Positions 57,077 through 64,000 of a DNA stretch of 64,000 nucleotides are shown here, piece after piece. Position 1 is the first letter of the stretch, and each line of letters begins with the position of its first letter. The stretch is from DATKDF01 sp963752045 (GTDB lineage: Bacteria > Acidobacteriota > Vicinamibacteria > Vicinamibacterales > SCN-69-37). Both the position numbers and the translations under genes were made by a program. The DNA lies in NCBI GenBank assembly GCA_963752045.1, contig CAVVWN010000008.1:620001-684000 (forward strand), written 5' to 3'. The notes beneath the pieces were generated by a model. It was not told where the DNA came from. It saw nothing but the letters and a program-made list of their open reading frames with translations, and searched no databases.

Positions 57077-58069
57077 ATGCCATTTTCCGACATCGTGGGC
57101 CACCGCCAGATCGTGGACCTGCTGCGCGCGGCCGCCTCGCGCGGCCGCGTGCCGCAGAGCCTGATCCTCGCCGGTCCGGAAGGCGTCGGCAAGGCAAGGG
57201 TGGCCGTCGCGGTGGCTCAGGCGGTCAACTGTCCGCGCGCGACCGGCGGCGACTCGTGCGGCACGTGCCCGGTCTGCCGGCGCATCGCCGCGGGCACCCA
57301 CTCGGACGTCGTCGTGCTCGACAAGGGAGACGAGGCGTCCATCAAGATCAAGCCGTTGCGGGAGCGCGTGCTCGACGTCGTCGGCTATCGCCCTTTTGAA
57401 GGGGCGCGGCGCGTGTTCATCATCGACCCGGCCGACGACCTGACCGTCGAGGCGCAGGACGCCTTGCTCAAGACGCTCGAGGAGCCGCCGCCTTCGGCGC
57501 TCCTCATGCTGGTGACGGCCTATCCCGACACGCTCCTGCCGACCGTTCAGTCGCGGTGCCGGCGCCTGCGCTTCGGGCCGCTCGCCGAGGCCGATGTCGC
57601 TGCAATCCTGGCCAAGGACGAAGGCGTGGAGCCAGGGAGAGCCCGTGCGCTCGCCGCCGCCTCGGGAGGCAGTGTCGCGCGCGCACTTGCGGACGACGGG
57701 GGGACGCTTGCCGACGATCGGGAGGCGGCACTCGGCCTGCTTCGCGCCGCCGGCGGGAGGGCCGTGGTGCCGCGCCTGCGCGCGGCAGCGGCCCTGGCCA
57801 AGCACGGCTCGAAGCGGCGAGACCGTGCCGCGCTCGACGCGCGCCTCTCGGCCCTGGCGTCACTTGCGCGCGACCTCGCGGTCATTCGTGCCCAGGCGGC
57901 GACGCCGCTCGCCAATCTCGATCTGGAAGGACCGCTCCACGATCTCGTTTCGGGATTCGATGCCGAGCGGATCGATGCGGCCTACGGCGCAATTGTCCAG
58001 GCTCGTCAGGCCCTCGACCGGAACGCCAGCCCCAAGATCGTGGCTGACTGGCTGGCGGTGAGGCTCTGA
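57077..58069 (+). CDS. holB: DNA polymerase III delta' subunit
   Basis: 330 aa. Clamp-loader AAA+ protein: opening PFSDIVGHRQIVDLLRAAA, the modified P-loop LAGPEGVGKARVAVAVA, and zinc cysteines CGTCPVCRR with an upstream Cys. Further tracts are VFIIDPADDLTVEAQDALLKTLEEPP (Walker B region) and LLPTVQSRCRRLRFGPL (SRC arginine finger). Length is normal. The ATG at 57077 has a TAGCAT about 12 nt upstream. It is followed 3 bp later by pdxA. tmk, often upstream of holB, is not present. Confidence 0.9.
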   Translation: MPFSDIVGHRQIVDLLRAAASRGRVPQSLILAGPEGVGKARVAVAVAQAVNCPRATGGDSCGTCPVCRRIAAGTHSDVVVLDKGDEASIKIKPLRERVLDVVGYRPFEGARRVFIIDPADDLTVEAQDALLKTLEEPPPSALLMLVTAYPDTLLPTVQSRCRRLRFGPLAEADVAAILAKDEGVEPGRARALAAASGGSVARALADDGGTLADDREAALGLLRAAGGRAVVPRLRAAAALAKHGSKRRDRAALDARLSALASLARDLAVIRAQAATPLANLDLEGPLHDLVSGFDAERIDAAYGAIVQARQALDRNASPKIVADWLAVRL

Positions 58070-58072
58070 GCC

Positions 58073-58978
58073 GTGAAGAAGCCCGTCATCGCCATTACCG
58101 CTGGCGACCCGTCCGGCATCGGTCCCGAGATCAGCGTGAAGGCCGCCTCGGATCCGAGAGTGCAGGCGGCGTGTGAGCCGGTCATCTATGGGGCACACAC
58201 AACCGCCGAGCTCGCCGCATTTCCCGCCGGTCAGGTGAACGCCGCCGCTGGCCTCTCGGCCTTCGCGTCCATCGGACGGGCCGTGGGCGACACGCTCGCG
58301 GGGCGAGCTGATGCCGTGGTGACCGCGCCGGTGAGCAAGGCTGCTTTTGCCGCCGCCGGGCTGCCATGGCGCGGCCACACCGATCTGCTGGCCCATCTTT
58401 GCGGCGCTCGGGACGCCGTGATGTTCTTCTGGTCCGACCGTTTGCGAGTCGCGCTCGCCACCGTGCACATTCCGCTCGCCGACGTCCCGGCGGCGCTTAC
58501 GCCAGACCGCCTCCGTTACGTGCTCGGGATCCTGGTGCGAGAGTTGCCGCGCTTCGGTCTGCCCAGGCCGCGCATTGCCGTGGCGGGACTCAATCCGCAC
58601 GCCGGCGAAGGCGGCCTCATCGGCCGTGAAGATCGCGACGTGATCGCGCCCGTCGTCGACGAGCTTCGCCGTGGCGGCGTGGCGGTCAGCGGTCCGCATC
58701 CAGCCGACACCGTCTTCCTCCGCGCGACCCGCGGCGAGTTCGACGTGGTCCTTGCGATGTACCACGATCAGGGCCTGATCCCCGTCAAGCTTGCGGCGTT
58801 TGGCACGGCCGTCAACGTCACGCTCGGGCTGCCGATCATCCGTACGTCGGTCGATCACGGCACTGCGTTCGACATCGCGCGCACGGGCGCGGCCGATCCC
58901 GGCAGTCTGATTGAGGCGGTTCTGCTCGCGGCGCGGTTGGCACGCGCCCGGATTGGAGCTGGTCAGAGGGCGGGCTGA
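58073..58978 (+). CDS. pdxA: 4-hydroxythreonine-4-phosphate dehydrogenase
   Basis: 301 aa from GTG. PdxA catalyses the NAD-dependent step of the long pyridoxal 5'-phosphate pathway. Landmarks: ITAGDPSGIGPEISVKAA opening, APVSKAAFAAAGLPWRGHTDLLAHL (metal His), NPHAGEGGLIGREDRDVI, and MYHDQGLIPVKLAAFG with LPIIRTSVDHGTAFDIA. The C-terminal GQRAG and its TGA lie inside a hairpin repeat (58966-59034). It is co-directional with holB, 3 bp away. The start codon is GTG. Confidence 0.92.
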   Translation: MKKPVIAITAGDPSGIGPEISVKAASDPRVQAACEPVIYGAHTTAELAAFPAGQVNAAAGLSAFASIGRAVGDTLAGRADAVVTAPVSKAAFAAAGLPWRGHTDLLAHLCGARDAVMFFWSDRLRVALATVHIPLADVPAALTPDRLRYVLGILVRELPRFGLPRPRIAVAGLNPHAGEGGLIGREDRDVIAPVVDELRRGGVAVSGPHPADTVFLRATRGEFDVVLAMYHDQGLIPVKLAAFGTAVNVTLGLPIIRTSVDHGTAFDIARTGAADPGSLIEAVLLAARLARARIGAGQRAG

Positions 58979-59034
58979 AGAAGCCCGCGCCTCCGCTCGT
59001 CAACCTTCTGGAGGGGCGGGCTTCAGCCCGCCCT
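58966..59034. repeat. REP-like inverted repeat carrying the stop codons of two convergent genes
   Basis: Left arm 58966-58994 (contains GGGCGGGCTGAAG then AAGCCCGC) and right arm 59010-59034 (contains GGGCGGGCTTCAGCCCGCCC, a perfect 20-nt palindrome) face each other across 15 nt. The pdxA TGA is at 58976-58978 in the left arm and the gmd TGA at 59025-59023 in the right. The structure could end transcription from both sides. Same family as 43403-43456. Confidence 0.8.
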
Positions 59035-60012
59035 GCCGCCGCCTCGACTCGCCGACAACCGCTCGATGTCGGCATCGACCATCATCGTGACGAGGCCGTG
59101 GAAGTCCAGCGATGGCGTCCAGCCGAATCGCTCGCGCGCCTTCGACGCATCTCCAATCAGATGATCCACCTCGGCAGGCCGGACGAGGTCCGGGTCGAGC
59201 TTCACGTGCTTCTGCCACTCGAGGCCGGCGTGGCCGAAGGCAATCTCCACCAGATCCCGAACCGCGTGGCTCTTGCCGGTGGCGATCACGTAGTCATCGG
59301 GTTCGTCCTGTTGCAGCATCTGCCACATGGCCCGGACGTAGTCCCCGGCAAATCCCCAGTCGCGGTGCGCGTCCAGGTTGCCCAGTCGGAGCTCGGTCGC
59401 GAGGCCGAGCTTGATGCGCGCCACGCCGTCGGTGACCTTGCGCGTCACGAATTCCAGCCCGCGCCTGGGTGACTCGTGGTTGAAGAGAATGCCCGACACG
59501 GCGAAAAGGGAATAGCTCTCGCGGTAGTTGACCGTGATGTAGTGCGCGAAGACCTTGGAGACGCCGTAGGGACTTCTCGGATAGAAGGGCGTCGATTCGC
59601 GCTGCGGTACCTCGCGCACCTTGCCGAACATCTCCGACGACGATGCCTGGTAGATCCGGACCGACGGGTCGACCACGCGCACCGCCTCGAGCACGCGCGT
59701 CACGCCCTGCGAGTTGAACTCGCCGGTGAGCATCGGCTGTTCCCAGGAGGCCGGGACGAACGACATGGCGGCGAGGTTGTAGAGCTCGTGCGGACGCACC
59801 CGTTCGAGCACGCGGATGAGCGACAGCTGGTCGAGCAGGTCGCCGGGAATCAGCGTCAACCTGTCGAGCAGGTGTTCGATGCGCCAGTAGTTCGGCGCCG
59901 ACAGCCGTCGGACGAGGCCGTAGACCTCGTAGCCTTTGTCGAGCAGCAGTTCGGCCAGGTACGAGCCGTCCTGCCCGGTGATTCCCGTAATCAACGCCCG
60001 TCGCGCACTCAT
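59023..60012 (-). CDS. gmd: GDP-mannose 4,6-dehydratase
   Basis: 329 aa. Extended short-chain dehydrogenase: ALITGITGQDGSYLAELLLDKGYEVYG (NAD site), QASSSEMFGKV (Ser/Thr and Glu of the active site), YPRSPYGVSKVFAHYITVNYRE (Tyr-x3-Lys), and GILFNHESPRRGLEFVTRK, which is specific to Gmd. It makes GDP-4-keto-6-deoxymannose, the precursor of fucose, rhamnose(D) and perosamine-type sugars. The C-terminal GGGRAG is encoded by the hairpin repeat. A TATCGT lies 9 nt before the ATG at 60012. Confidence 0.9.
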   Translation of the reverse strand: MSARRALITGITGQDGSYLAELLLDKGYEVYGLVRRLSAPNYWRIEHLLDRLTLIPGDLLDQLSLIRVLERVRPHELYNLAAMSFVPASWEQPMLTGEFNSQGVTRVLEAVRVVDPSVRIYQASSSEMFGKVREVPQRESTPFYPRSPYGVSKVFAHYITVNYRESYSLFAVSGILFNHESPRRGLEFVTRKVTDGVARIKLGLATELRLGNLDAHRDWGFAGDYVRAMWQMLQQDEPDDYVIATGKSHAVRDLVEIAFGHAGLEWQKHVKLDPDLVRPAEVDHLIGDASKARERFGWTPSLDFHGLVTMMVDADIERLSASRGGGRAG

Positions 60013-60064
60013 CGACCGGAGACGATAGCACACGGCCGGCAGTACAATCGGCCGCGAGGCGCGC

Positions 60065-61135
60065 GTGATCGTCATTGTCGGAGCGGGGGTCGTGGGGCTG
60101 GCAACGGCGCGGGCGCTTGCCGCACGCGGAAAGGCGGTCTGCGTTCTCGAATCGACTCCTCGTCCCGGCATGGCCAGCTCGACGCACAACAGCGGCGTCA
60201 TCCATGCCGGCCTCTACTATCCGACCGGGTCGCTCAAGGCGCGCCTCTGCGTGGAAGGCCGGGAACGCCTCTACGGCTACTGCGCGACGGCCGGCGTGCC
60301 GCACGTCCGCTGCGGGAAGTTGATTGTGGCGCGCACGGCTGAACTCGACGCGCTCGACGCCGTCGGCCGGCAGGCCGTGGCGAATGGCGCGCGGGTCGAG
60401 CGCGTCGATGCCGCATTCATTCGCGGGCGCGAACCCCACGTGGCGGCCGACGCCGCGCTCTGGTCTCCCGACACCGGCTGGGTCGACGCGCACGCCCTCG
60501 TTCGCGCGCTCGCGGCCGACGTGGCGCGCAAAGACGGCGTGGTGCTTGCCGGCACGCCCTTCGTTGGCGCCGAGCCGCGCAGCTCCGGGGGCTTTCGTGT
60601 GGCGACGCCGCGCGAGTATATCGACGCCGACGTGGTGATCAACGCCGCTGGCCTCTTCGCCGACGACGTGTCACGTCTGTGCGGAGGCGCGGCGTTCCGG
60701 ATCTTCCCCTGCCGGGGGGAATACGCGGAACTGGCGCCGCGTGCCCGAGCGCTCGTCAACGGCCTCGTCTATCCCGTGCCCGACGCTTCCGGACACGGAC
60801 TCGGCGTGCATCTGACGCGCACGCTCGGGGGCGAAGTGTGGGTGGGACCGACCATTCGATACCAGGACGACAAGTCCGACTACGAGCGCGACCGGCTGCC
60901 GGTCGAGGCGTTTCTCGAGCCCACGCGCGCCCTGCTGCCCGAGCTGACGCTGGACGACCTGCGCCCGGGCGGCACCGGCATCCGCGCCAAGCTCCACCCG
61001 CCCTCCGAGCGCTTCGCCGATTTCCTCATCGCCCCCGACCCGGCCAGCCCCGGCCTGATCCAGGTCGCCGGCATCGACTCACCGGGCCTCACCGCGTGCC
61101 TGGCGATCGGCGAGCGCGTCTCGACGTTTGTGTGA
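60065..61135 (+). CDS. FAD-dependent oxidoreductase, L-2-hydroxyglutarate oxidase-like
   Basis: 356 aa from GTG. DAO family: VIVGAGVVGLATARALAARGKAVCVLE (FAD dinucleotide motif), SSTHNSGVIHAGLYYPTGSLKARLCVEG (LhgO-type), GWVDAHALVRALA, INAAGLFADDVSRLCG and the C-terminal VAGIDSPGLTACLAIGERV. The signature HNSGVIHAGLYY is typical of L-2-hydroxyglutarate oxidases, which feed electrons to the respiratory chain. The match is close but related oxidases share it. A TACAAT lies 16 nt upstream of the start. It is isolated and divergent from gmd. Confidence 0.83.
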   Translation: MIVIVGAGVVGLATARALAARGKAVCVLESTPRPGMASSTHNSGVIHAGLYYPTGSLKARLCVEGRERLYGYCATAGVPHVRCGKLIVARTAELDALDAVGRQAVANGARVERVDAAFIRGREPHVAADAALWSPDTGWVDAHALVRALAADVARKDGVVLAGTPFVGAEPRSSGGFRVATPREYIDADVVINAAGLFADDVSRLCGGAAFRIFPCRGEYAELAPRARALVNGLVYPVPDASGHGLGVHLTRTLGGEVWVGPTIRYQDDKSDYERDRLPVEAFLEPTRALLPELTLDDLRPGGTGIRAKLHPPSERFADFLIAPDPASPGLIQVAGIDSPGLTACLAIGERVSTFV

Positions 61136-61149
61136 TCCCAGTTGTTCAC

Positions 61150-61860
61150 GTTGCGTGCCGCGACGCCCGCACACCACGAACATGATTGTGGCGGTACCGG
61201 ACGCCAGGGCCAGGGGACCGTGGAGACGTGGAGCCCGTGGAGGTGCGCCTCCGCCCCGTGTCTTCTACCGGTCGCCGTGGCCCCGTCGGGTCCGACCGGG
61301 CGTCGACGAGCCGCCCGTACCCTGTACGGGGCCGGACCACCGGACTCGGCGGCTCATCGGCGCCCGGCCGGACCCGACGCCTGCGGCCGGAGGCCGCGCG
61401 AGCGCCGCTCGCGGCCACGGCGACCAAGCGCTGCCGCGGCTGGTGGTCGCCGGAGGCCCTCCACGAACTCCACGTTCTCAACGGTGGCATTTTGGTAGCA
61501 GATTCCAGATTGAGCACGTCGCGTGGCGCGACGCCCGCACACGACGAACAGGACCGTGGCGGTACCGGACGCCAGGGCCAGGGGACCGTGGAGACGTGGA
61601 GCCCGTGGAGGTGCGCCTCCGCCGCGTGTCGTCCACCGGTCGCCGTGGCCCCGTCGGGTCCGACCGGGCGCCGACGAGCCGCCCCGTCCTGCGCCGGCCC
61701 CCCGGCCTCGGCGGCTCATCGGCGCCCGGCCGGACCCGACGCCCGCGGCCGGAGGCCGCGCGAGCGCCGCTCGCGGCCACGGCGACCAAGCGCTGCCGCG
61801 GCTTGTGGTCGCCGGAGGCTCTCCATGCACTCCACGTTCTCAACGGTGGCCTTTTCGCAG
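61150..61860. repeat. Two tandem copies of a roughly 340-bp palindromic element, period 368 bp
   Basis: This gap (61136-61904) has no supported gene. Copy 1 (about 61150-61490) and copy 2 (about 61518-61858) align along their whole length. Each contains an outer 13-bp perfect stem, GGTCGCCGTGGCC with GGCCACGGCGACC (61270-61282 with 61423-61435; 61638-61650 with 61775-61787). An inner 31-bp stem has two mismatches per copy, plus one C-to-T change in copy 1 that forms a G-T pair (61285-61315 with 61348-61378; 61653-61683 with 61710-61740). Terminal loops differ in length and sequence (32 nt versus 26 nt), while the arms are conserved. Both copies end near CTCCACGTTCTCAACGGTGG. Confidence 0.8.
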
Positions 61861-61904
61861 AGATTGAGCCTTTTCCGGCCGTCTACACCGAAACGGAAAC
61901 GGCT

Positions 61905-62765
61905 CTACTCGTTCGCGTGCAGGCGCCCGTCCACGTACCGGGCGAGCGCGTCCTGCCAGGTGGGCATGGCGATGTCCTGATTGCGGAGTTTGGTGTTGTC
62001 GAGCGCGGCAAACGTCGGCCGCGGCGTGAGGAGGTTGGCCGTGGCCATCGACACGGCCGCGATCGGCGCGTCGGGGCGGCCGGCGAGGCGTGCCAGTTCC
62101 TGCGCCAGTCCGGTCCAGGTCGTCCATCCGCTGTTGACGCAGTGGTAGAGCCCGTACGGCGCCTCACGTTCGAGCAACCCCGCGGTGGCCGAGACGACGT
62201 CGGTGACATAGCTCGGCGACACGGTACGGTCCACGAACGTCCGCACCTCGGTGCCGGCCAGAATGCCGTCGAAGATGCGGTCCACACTGCTGCGCGCCCG
62301 CAGGCCGCCGAAGAGGCTCTCGACGCGCAGGACGTAATGACGTCCGGCGTCGGCCGCGAGCCACTCGCCGAGCAGCTTGGTCACCGCGTAGGTGCCCCTC
62401 GGGTTGGGCGGGTCGTCCTCGGCGTAGGGCCGGTCCGTTTCGCCGTCGAACACGAAGTCCGTGCTGAAGTGCACGAGCACCGCGTCGATGTCGGCCGCGG
62501 CACGCGCGAGCGTGCGCACCGCCCACGCGTTGGCCGCGAGCGCCTCGACCGGCGCGCTCTGCGCGCCATCCACGCTCGTGTATCCGGCGCAGTTGACGAT
62601 GACGTCCGGACAGACCGAGCTGACGGTGGCGCGGACGGCATCGGGCACCGTGATGTCCAGCTCGTCGCGGGTCCGCGTGACCACCTCGTCATCCCGGCCG
62701 AGCAGGGTGGACATCGCTTCGCCGAGCTGCCCGCCGGCGCCGACGACGAGCGTGAGGCGCTTCAT
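61905..62765 (-). CDS. rfbD: dTDP-4-dehydrorhamnose reductase family protein
   Basis: 286 aa. Opening LTLVVGAGGQLGEAMSTLL (NADP site), VNCAGYTSVDGAQSAPVEALAANAWAV, HFSTDFVFDGETDRPYAEDDPPNP and the catalytic YAVTKLLGEW follow RmlD. It reduces a 4-keto-6-deoxysugar nucleotide, in RmlD to dTDP-L-rhamnose. rmlA, rmlB and rmlC are not in the window, so a related ketosugar is possible. The ATG at 62765 overlaps the DegT aminotransferase stop (ATGA). Confidence 0.85.
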   Translation of the reverse strand: MKRLTLVVGAGGQLGEAMSTLLGRDDEVVTRTRDELDITVPDAVRATVSSVCPDVIVNCAGYTSVDGAQSAPVEALAANAWAVRTLARAAADIDAVLVHFSTDFVFDGETDRPYAEDDPPNPRGTYAVTKLLGEWLAADAGRHYVLRVESLFGGLRARSSVDRIFDGILAGTEVRTFVDRTVSPSYVTDVVSATAGLLEREAPYGLYHCVNSGWTTWTGLAQELARLAGRPDAPIAAVSMATANLLTPRPTFAALDNTKLRNQDIAMPTWQDALARYVDGRLHANE

Positions 62766-63907
62766 CGCCCCACGCCGTAGAAGGCGGCGATCGTCCGGAC
62801 GACGTGTTGCTGTTCGTCTGCCGTGAGCTCCCCGAAGATTGGCAGGGCCAGTGACGTCTCGGCGGCGCGGTCGGCCACCGGGAACTCGTCCGACGCGCGC
62901 CCGAGCGTTCGGAAGCACGCCTGCCGGTGGAACGGCACCGGGTAGTAGATCTCGGTGCCGATTCGGCGCGCTGTGAGGTACGCACGGAGGTCGTCGCGGC
63001 GCGGCAATCGGACGACGAACTGGTTGTAGACGTGCGTCAGGCCGGGCGGTTCGACCGGAAGTTCGACCAGCGTCTCGAGGCCGTGCGCCGAGAACAGGGT
63101 TCGGTACCGGTCGGCGTTCCGCCGCCGTGCATCCGACCACGCGCCCAGATGCGGGAGCTTCACGCGCAGCACGGCGGCCTGCAGCGCGTCGAGCCGGAAG
63201 TTGCCGCCGATCCGGGCGTGGTAGTACTTCGGCTCCATGCCGTGATTGCGGAGCTCGCGCAGCTCGCGAGCGAGCGAGGCGTCCGACGTGGTCACCAGGC
63301 CTCCGTCGCCGAACCCGCCCAGGTTCTTCGTCGGGAAGAACGAGAAGCAGCCCACCGTGCCGAAGCCCCCCGCGAAGCGCCCATGGTGGCGGGCGCCGAT
63401 GGCCTGCGCCGCATCCTCGATGACCGGTACCCCGGCCCTGGCGGCGATGCTCATGATTCGGTCCACGTCGGCGGTCAGGCCGTACAGGTGCACGGGCATG
63501 ATGGCGCGGGTGCGAGGCGACAGCGCGCGATCAACCGCGTCGGGCGAGACGTTGAACGTCACCGGGTCGATATCGACGAATACGGGCGTTGCCCCGAGGC
63601 GGCTCACGCAGCCGGCCGTCGCGAAGAATGAATACGTCGGCGTGATCACCTCGTCACCAGGCCCGATGCCGAGCGCCATCAGCGCCACGAGCAGGGCGTC
63701 GGTGCCGGACGAAACGCCCACGGCGTGTTCCACCTCGAGGAAGGCCGCGAGCTCGCGCTCGAGCGCCTCGACTTCCGGGCCCAGGATGAACTGCTGGCTG
63801 TCGGCGACGCGCGTCATCGCCGCGAGCAGCGGATCGCGGAGTCCCCGGTACTGCCGCGAGAGATCGAGCAGCGGCACGCTCAGTTCGGACGCGGGGACGT
63901 GTGTCAT
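62762..63907 (-). CDS. DegT/DnrJ/EryC1/StrS family sugar aminotransferase
   Basis: 381 aa. PLP-dependent fold type I: VGVSSGTDALLVALMALGIGPGDEVITP (PLP phosphate), VPVIEDAAQAIGARHHGR (Asp contacting PLP nitrogen), GCFSFFPTKNLGGFGDGG (Schiff-base Lys) and the C-terminal EIYYPVPFHRQACFRTLG. These enzymes aminate keto-sugar nucleotides in O-antigen and antibiotic biosynthesis. The pairing with rfbD suggests a dTDP- or UDP-linked amino-deoxysugar. Start ATG at 63907, 15 bp after the stop of an upstream partial gene. Confidence 0.88.
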   Translation of the reverse strand: MTHVPASELSVPLLDLSRQYRGLRDPLLAAMTRVADSQQFILGPEVEALERELAAFLEVEHAVGVSSGTDALLVALMALGIGPGDEVITPTYSFFATAGCVSRLGATPVFVDIDPVTFNVSPDAVDRALSPRTRAIMPVHLYGLTADVDRIMSIAARAGVPVIEDAAQAIGARHHGRFAGGFGTVGCFSFFPTKNLGGFGDGGLVTTSDASLARELRELRNHGMEPKYYHARIGGNFRLDALQAAVLRVKLPHLGAWSDARRRNADRYRTLFSAHGLETLVELPVEPPGLTHVYNQFVVRLPRRDDLRAYLTARRIGTEIYYPVPFHRQACFRTLGRASDEFPVADRAAETSLALPIFGELTADEQQHVVRTIAAFYGVGR

Positions 63908-63921
63908 GACGGGGCTCGGTA

Positions 63922-64000
63922 TCAGCGAATCACGATCCGGGGATCGCCCCAGGCCGGCATGTCGCCTGCGTCGCTCTCGCGGCTCCGGAGGATGAACCTC
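63922..64000 (-). CDS. C-terminal end of an upstream gene, partial
   Basis: Only the last 25 residues are in the window: RFILRSRESDAGDMPAWGDP then RIVIR and TGA at 63924-63922. They run off the right edge. No family is recognisable from so little. The 14-bp gap to the DegT gene suggests a shared operon of sugar-nucleotide genes. Confidence 0.5.
   Translation of the reverse strand, partial: RFILRSRESDAGDMPAWGDPRIVIR

Noticed and set aside
61128..62780. Large plus-strand ORF through the palindromic element and opposite rfbD
   Set aside because: Its sequence is a translation of the tandem repeat followed by rfbD antisense; no start signal or domain.

Overview
The window is GC-rich DNA from a diderm, LPS-bearing bacterium. 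Several features point to Acidobacteriota, most likely the Vicinamibacteria: an ADOP-type MacB/FtsX permease, a sortilin/BNR-repeat secreted protein, a TMTC-like membrane/TPR protein, and a winged-helix regulator fused to a membrane domain. This placement is inference from gene families; no rRNA gene is present.

Layout. 0-5.9 kb: fdhD and a cardiolipin-synthase-like gene on the minus strand, then a plus-strand metal-uptake cluster (CxxC secreted peptide, outer-membrane barrel, ZnuA-like and ZnuB-like subunits) with no ATPase gene beside it. 6-20.6 kb: single genes and short operons (OsmC, CBS-type cysteine/cystathionine synthase, glycosyltransferases, TPR membrane protein, ADOP permease, wHTH-membrane regulator, CreD-like protein, uppS, PIN-PhoH). 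20.6-29.2 kb: an accessory stress island of intact and decaying genes (alcohol dehydrogenase remnant, 5'-truncated cation ATPase, HPF-like factor, NhaR-like regulator, Hsp20, NTP transferase, DUF2934, half of a tandem universal stress protein, integrase remnant, AbiE system with a broken toxin). It abuts the 3' end of a tRNA-Leu(GAG), which itself follows secG. 30-37 kb: a binding-protein-like gene, a secreted BNR protein and the gap-pgk-tpiA glycolytic operon. 37.4-45.5 kb: an LPS inner-core/lipid A run with stop/start overlaps (waaA, lpxK, lpxL-like, waaF, gmhB, heptose kinase, heptose-P adenylyltransferase, heptosyltransferase). 45.5-56.3 kb: surface-polysaccharide genes (flippase, two methyltransferases, glycosyltransferases, Wzy-like membrane protein, asnB, a WecA-type transferase fused to a FlaA1-like half). 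56.3-64 kb: tRNA-Asp and tRNA-Val, holB, pdxA, gmd, an LhgO-like oxidase, a tandem palindromic element, rfbD and a DegT aminotransferase.

Two window-wide patterns matter to a user. First, between about 31.5 and 41.3 kb nearly every gene, including essential ones (gap, pgk, tpiA, waaA, lpxK, waaF), carries one or more single-base frameshifts. Some are compensated, so the ORF looks intact but has a scrambled stretch. This looks like uncorrected sequencing indels rather than decay. Second, several first-in-operon genes have a -10-like hexamer ending 6-9 nt before the start codon and no Shine-Dalgarno sequence, which suggests leaderless transcripts. Repeats are prominent: three REP-like palindromic families, an octamer array between two tRNAs, and two tandem copies of a roughly 340-bp element with conserved stems and divergent loops at 61.15-61.86 kb.
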